Assembly: GCA_902362375.1 (NCBI GenBank)
Contig: CABIVS010000005.1
Location: 124,001-188,000, forward strand
From: Bacteroidaceae bacterium
Lineage (GTDB): Bacteria > Bacteroidota > Bacteroidia > Bacteroidales > Bacteroidaceae
Direction of reading: 5' to 3'
DNA length: 64,000 bases
This document shows, piece after piece, positions 59,193 to 64,000 of this stretch. The position numbers and the translations under genes are program-made. A model generated the notes under the pieces. It made no database searches, was not told where the DNA came from, and saw only the letters and a list, made by a program, of their open reading frames with translations. Position 1 is the first letter of the stretch; every line of letters starts with the position of its first letter.

Positions 59193-59229
59193 AAAAAAAG
59201 GAGCAATTGCCCAATCTGGCAATCGCTCC
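59193..59229 (-). terminator. Intrinsic terminator after rpoC
   Basis: On the minus strand GGAGCGATTGCC (59218-59229) pairs with GGCAATTGCTCC (59200-59211) with one G-T pair and a 6-nt loop, followed by seven T (59193-59199). It ends the rpoBC transcript 26 bp past the stop codon. Confidence 0.9.
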
Positions 59230-59255
59230 TTCTCATATAGTCAATTGAATTGTAT

Positions 59256-62200
59256 TTATTCTACTTCATTGTAGTCAAGTACTGTTTTCTTGTTAGCCAA
59301 GATACGGTCATACTCTTCCTTTGATCCAACGATGAGTTTTTCGAATTCGCGCTGACCGGTACCTGCAGGAATCAAGTGACCACAAATCACATTTTCCTTC
59401 ATACCTTCCAACTTATCGACCTTACCGTTGATAGCAGCCTCATTCAAGACTTTCGTTGTTTCCTGGAAGGAAGCCGCTGACATGAAGCTTGAAGTCTGTA
59501 AAGCAGCACGTGTAATACCCTGAAGGATCTGAGTAGAGGTAGCAGCAACAGCGTCACGAACCTCAACCGGTTTCAAGTCACGACGTTTCAACATACTGTT
59601 CTCATCACGCAACTTGCGGGCAGTTACAATCTGACCTGCTTGCATATTTTGAGAATCACCAGCATCCACTACGACTTTCTTACCCCAGATACGATCATTT
59701 TCTTCCATGAATTCCAGTTTATCTACAACTTGCTGTTCGAGGAAACGAGTATCTCCCGGTTCATCAATCTGCACCTTGCGCATCATCTGACGAACAATAA
59801 TCTCGAAGTGCTTATCATTGATCTTCACACCCTGCAAACGGTATACATCCTGAACTTCATTCACGATATATTCTTGTACAGCTGTAGGACCTTTAATTGC
59901 CAAGATATCTGCTGGAGTAGTAGCACCGTCAGACAACGGAGTACCTGCACGTACATAGTCATTTTCCTGTACCAGAATCTGCTTAGACAATGCAACCAGA
60001 TATTTCTTAACCTCACCAGTCTTAGAAGTTACAATGATCTCACGGTTACCACGCTTGATCTTACCCATTGTTACCTCACCGTCGATTTCAGAAACGACAG
60101 CCGGATTTGACGGGTTACGAGCTTCAAACAATTCAGTAACACGAGGAAGACCACCCGTGATATCACCCGCTTTACCTACGGCACGCGGAATCTTCACGAT
60201 TACTTCACCAGCTTTTACCTTCTGACCGTTCTCGATGATTACGTGACCACCTACCGGTAAGTTATAAGTACGGATCAAATCACCGTCCTCTGTCAAGATA
60301 TGAGCTGTAGGAACTTTGGTTTTATCCTTGGATTCAATAATAATAATTTCACGAAGACCTGTTGCTTCATCCGATTCAACCTTATAAGTAACGTTTTCAA
60401 TTACGCCCTCAAATTCGATCTTACCAGTTGCTTCTGTGATAATTACAGCGTTGAACGGGTCCCACTTAGCAATCAGCTTGCCTTTTTCTACCAAATCACC
60501 GTCACCTACATACAGTGTTGAACCATAAGGAACGTTATGAGTAGAAAGAACGATACCAGTGTTCACATCCACAAAGCGTACTTCGGCCAAACGACCCACT
60601 ACCACTTTAGCAGATTCACCCATCTCATCAACGATATCTACCGTACGCAACTCTTCAAATTCAAGACGTGCATTGTTTTTAGCAACGATACTTGCATTAG
60701 CAGCAATATTCGCAGCAGTACCACCGGCGTGGAATGTACGCAATGTCAACTGTGTACCCGGCTCACCAATAGACTGAGCTGCAATTACACCGACAGCTTC
60801 TCCTCTCTGAACCATACGGCTCGTTGCCAGATTACGTCCGTAACATTTAGCACAAACACCTTTCTTCGCTTCACAGGTTAATACCGAGCGGATTTCAACA
60901 CTCTCAATCGGAGAATCCTGAATCTTCTTACCAACTTCTTCAGTGATTTCTTCACCACCGGCAACAAGCAATTCACCTGTTGTAGGATGGATTATATCAT
61001 GTACGGAAACACGTCCTAAGATACGTTCATACAGAGTAGCAATAACTTCATCGTTATTCTTAAGGTCTGTACAAACCAATCCGCGAAGTGTACCGCAGTC
61101 TTCTTCTGTAATAATCACATCGTGTGATACGTCCACCAGACGACGAGTCAGATAACCGGCATCGGCAGTCTTCAAAGCGGTATCCGCCAAACCTTTACGA
61201 GCACCGTGGGTAGAGATAAAGTACTCCAACACGGAAAGTCCCTCTTTAAAGTTTGACAAAATCGGGTTCTCAATGATCTGACCACCTTCAGCACCTGCTT
61301 TCTGCGGTTTTGCCATCAAACCACGCATACCTGATAACTGACGAATCTGTTCTTTAGAACCACGAGCACCAGAGTCAAGCATCATATATACAGAGTTGAA
61401 TCCCTGATCATCCGAAGAAATTGTCTTCATCAGGATATTAGACAACTCCGAGTTTACATGTGTCCAGATATCGATCACCTGGTTGTAACGTTCGTTGTTG
61501 GTAATGAAACCCATGTTATAGTTGTTTACGACTTGTTCTACTTCGTCGTAACCTTTCTGTACCAACGTTTCTTTCTCCTTCGGAATGATAATATCACCCA
61601 AGTTGAATGACAAACCACCCTTGAACGCCATCTGATAACCTAAGTTCTTGATTCCATCCAGGAAGTCGGCAGCCTTAGCCACACCACATACCTTAATTAC
61701 ATCACTAATAATATCACGAAGAGATTTCTTAGAGATAATTGTATTGATATAACCAGCTTCAGGCGGAACGATTTCATTAACAATCACACGTCCTACCGAA
61801 GTTTCGCGCATTACGTCTACAATGTTACCATTTTCATCAACGTCTTTCACGATAACTTTCACCGGAGCATGAATATCTACCTTACCTTCATTGTAGGCGA
61901 TCAACGCCTCTTCCGGTCCGTAGAATGTCAGACCTTCCCCTTTCGCACCAGCACGCAACTTAGTAATATAGTACAAACCAAGAACCATATCCTGTGCAGG
62001 CACAGTAATAGGCGCACCGTTTGCCGGGTTCAAGATATTATGTGATTGAAGCATCAACATTTGTGCTTCCAGAATTGCTTCATTACTCAAAGGCAAGTGA
62101 ACAGCCATCTGGTCACCGTCAAAGTCAGCGTTGAATGCCGTACATGCCAACGGGTGCAACTGGATAGCTTTACCTTCGATCATCTTAGGCTGGAAAGCCT

Positions 62201-63539
62201 GAATACCCAAACGGTGCAATGTCGGAGCACGGTTCAACAGTACCGGATGTCCTTTCATTACATGTTCCAGAATATCCCAGATCACCGGTTCCTTGCGGTC
62301 AACGATCTTCTTGGCAGACTTTACAGTCTTAACGATACCACGTTCGATAAGCTTACGAATAATAAACGGCTTGTACAATTCGGCAGCCATCAATTTAGGA
62401 ATACCGCATTCACCCATCTTCAATTCCGGCCCCACGACGATTACCGAACGAGCAGAGTAGTCAACACGTTTACCCAGCAAGTTCTGACGGAAACGTCCTT
62501 GCTTACCTTTCAAGCTATCAGACAATGACTTCAACGGGCGGTTGGCGTCTGTCTTCACAGCACTTGACTTACGTGAGTTATCAAACAAAGAATCGACAGA
62601 TTCCTGAAGCATACGTTTTTCATTACGCAAGATCACTTCCGGAGCCTTGATTTCAATCAGTCGTTTCAGACGGTTATTACGGATAATTACACGACGATAA
62701 AGGTCGTTCAAGTCAGATGTAGCAAAACGGCCACCATCCAACGGAACCAACGGACGAAGTTCGGGCGGGATAACCGGTACGATACGTACAATCATCCATT
62801 CCGGTTTGTTGCGTCCACGTGATGCACGGAACGACTCTACTACCTGAAGACGTTTCAAAGCTTCATTCTTACGTTGCTGTGAAGCATCGTTACCTGCACG
62901 GTGACGCAATTCGTAAGACAAAGCATCCAGATCCAGACGAGCCAGCAAATCATAGATAGCTTCAGCCCCCATCTTTGCAACAAATTTGTTCGGATCATTA
63001 TCTTCAAGATATTGATTGTCTTTTGGAAGTGTATCCAAAATATCCAGATATTCTTCTTCAGAGAGCAAATCATATTCAGCTACACCGTCTTCAGCTTTTA
63101 CACCCGGCTGAATAACAACGTAACGTTCGTAGTATATAATCGAATCCAGTTTCTTCGTCGGCAGTCCGAGCAAATAACCGATTTTATTAGGGAGCGAACG
63201 GAAATACCAGATGTGAGCCACCGGCACAACCAACTGGATATGTCCCATACGTTCACGGCGTACTTTCTTTTCAGTAACTTCCACACCACAACGGTCGCAG
63301 ACGATACCTTTATAACGGATACGCTTGTATTTACCGCAATGACATTCATAATCCTTGATAGGACCAAAAATGCGCTCGCAGAACAAACCATCACGTTCGG
63401 GTTTGTACGTACGGTAATTAATGGTTTCAGGCTTCAAAACTTCACCACTCGAATTCTCAAGGATTTCTTCCGGAGAAGCCAGACCAATTGAGATCTTCGA
63501 GAAATTACTTTTCGTCTTATTTTCTTTTCTAAAAGCCAT
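59256..63539 (-). CDS. rpoC: RNA polymerase beta-prime subunit
   Basis: The protein has 1427 residues and is complete. Zinc ligands of the N-terminal finger are in [20 protein letters not shown] with CG following. The catalytic magnesium loop is [20 protein letters not shown]. The second zinc site is in [16 protein letters not shown], and the trigger-loop region has [20 protein letters not shown] and [20 protein letters not shown]. It follows rpoB by 104 bp and is closed by a terminator. Confidence 0.99.
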   Translation of the reverse strand: MAFRKENKTKSNFSKISIGLASPEEILENSSGEVLKPETINYRTYKPERDGLFCERIFGPIKDYECHCGKYKRIRYKGIVCDRCGVEVTEKKVRRERMGHIQLVVPVAHIWYFRSLPNKIGYLLGLPTKKLDSIIYYERYVVIQPGVKAEDGVAEYDLLSEEEYLDILDTLPKDNQYLEDNDPNKFVAKMGAEAIYDLLARLDLDALSYELRHRAGNDASQQRKNEALKRLQVVESFRASRGRNKPEWMIVRIVPVIPPELRPLVPLDGGRFATSDLNDLYRRVIIRNNRLKRLIEIKAPEVILRNEKRMLQESVDSLFDNSRKSSAVKTDANRPLKSLSDSLKGKQGRFRQNLLGKRVDYSARSVIVVGPELKMGECGIPKLMAAELYKPFIIRKLIERGIVKTVKSAKKIVDRKEPVIWDILEHVMKGHPVLLNRAPTLHRLGIQAFQPKMIEGKAIQLHPLACTAFNADFDGDQMAVHLPLSNEAILEAQMLMLQSHNILNPANGAPITVPAQDMVLGLYYITKLRAGAKGEGLTFYGPEEALIAYNEGKVDIHAPVKVIVKDVDENGNIVDVMRETSVGRVIVNEIVPPEAGYINTIISKKSLRDIISDVIKVCGVAKAADFLDGIKNLGYQMAFKGGLSFNLGDIIIPKEKETLVQKGYDEVEQVVNNYNMGFITNNERYNQVIDIWTHVNSELSNILMKTISSDDQGFNSVYMMLDSGARGSKEQIRQLSGMRGLMAKPQKAGAEGGQIIENPILSNFKEGLSVLEYFISTHGARKGLADTALKTADAGYLTRRLVDVSHDVIITEEDCGTLRGLVCTDLKNNDEVIATLYERILGRVSVHDIIHPTTGELLVAGGEEITEEVGKKIQDSPIESVEIRSVLTCEAKKGVCAKCYGRNLATSRMVQRGEAVGVIAAQSIGEPGTQLTLRTFHAGGTAANIAANASIVAKNNARLEFEELRTVDIVDEMGESAKVVVGRLAEVRFVDVNTGIVLSTHNVPYGSTLYVGDGDLVEKGKLIAKWDPFNAVIITEATGKIEFEGVIENVTYKVESDEATGLREIIIIESKDKTKVPTAHILTEDGDLIRTYNLPVGGHVIIENGQKVKAGEVIVKIPRAVGKAGDITGGLPRVTELFEARNPSNPAVVSEIDGEVTMGKIKRGNREIIVTSKTGEVKKYLVALSKQILVQENDYVRAGTPLSDGATTPADILAIKGPTAVQEYIVNEVQDVYRLQGVKINDKHFEIIVRQMMRKVQIDEPGDTRFLEQQVVDKLEFMEENDRIWGKKVVVDAGDSQNMQAGQIVTARKLRDENSMLKRRDLKPVEVRDAVAATSTQILQGITRAALQTSSFMSAASFQETTKVLNEAAINGKVDKLEGMKENVICGHLIPAGTGQREFEKLIVGSKEEYDRILANKKTVLDYNEVE

Positions 63540-63643
63540 ACTCTATATAATTGAGATTTGATAATTGAATCATTGGAAATTGAAAAGACACGGATGTCAA
63601 CAGACCGTCATCGGCTTGTTGACACCACATATTCTTTATTATT

Positions 63644-64000
<357 letters not shown>

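Noticed and set aside
62901..63491. Plus-strand open frame of 196 codons
   Set aside because: It is antisense to rpoC; composition (Phe, Ile and Thr rich) is that of a reverse-complement shadow.

Overview
The window reads as a chromosomal segment of a gut Bacteroidales, most likely the genus Bacteroides. The evidence is two SusC/SusD pairs, a divergent GH2 beta-galactosidase, promoter elements of the Bacteroides type (TAnnTTTG at -7), HU-related proteins with extra domains, and a merged str-S10-spc-alpha ribosomal locus in which map directly follows secY with no adk. I cannot assign a species from sequence alone.

Layout. (1) About 1-11.6 kb is a polysaccharide-utilisation region: a partial secreted GH2 beta-galactosidase on the minus strand, then two tandem SusC/SusD pairs on the plus strand closed by a strong hairpin. 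(2) About 11.6-17.5 kb is accessory and RNA-rich. It holds two HU-related DNA-binding proteins, a small unknown protein between a 6S-like RNA candidate and a second structured RNA/terminator, an AlbA_2/HATPase regulator, a four-unit 22-bp palindrome array, a complete ISAs1-family insertion sequence, and a long repeat-rich intergenic region. (3) About 17.5-22.4 kb has an aldo/keto reductase and a three-gene SGNH-SGNH-MBOAT cassette that looks like a cell-envelope O-acylation system. (4) About 22.5-29.2 kb is an efflux operon: TetR regulator, TolC-like channel, lipoprotein adaptor, RND pump and a small PII-like protein. (5) About 29.5-36.1 kb is a complete histidine-degradation operon using the tetrahydrofolate route: urocanase, glutamate formimidoyltransferase, imidazolonepropionase, cyclodeaminase and histidine ammonia-lyase. 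(6) About 36.4-40.5 kb has three uncharacterised envelope or secreted proteins and a membrane-anchored MutS-family ATPase. (7) 40.5 kb to the end is the ribosomal/transcription locus on the minus strand: rpoB (partial), rpoC, a DUF3467 gene, rpsL, rpsG, fusA and then 29 further genes from rpsJ through rpoA to rplQ, ending at a classic terminator.

How the genes work together. The PUL genes would bind, import and trim a galactose-containing glycan. The hut operon converts histidine to glutamate and passes the one-carbon unit to folate. The TetR gene is the first gene of the efflux operon and probably controls it. The SGNH/MBOAT genes overlap end to start and should act as one acyl-transfer machine across the inner membrane.

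Most unusual features. Three intergenic regions carry degenerate short repeats with a spacing of about 21-23 bp: four ACTATAGT palindromes exactly 22 bp apart, three ATAACT units exactly 22 bp apart inside the hut operon, and scattered ATGAGAAATG units. Two structured RNA candidates flank a small unknown gene. A MutS homologue carries four predicted membrane segments. All functional statements rest on reading the sequence and on family knowledge; no database search was run.
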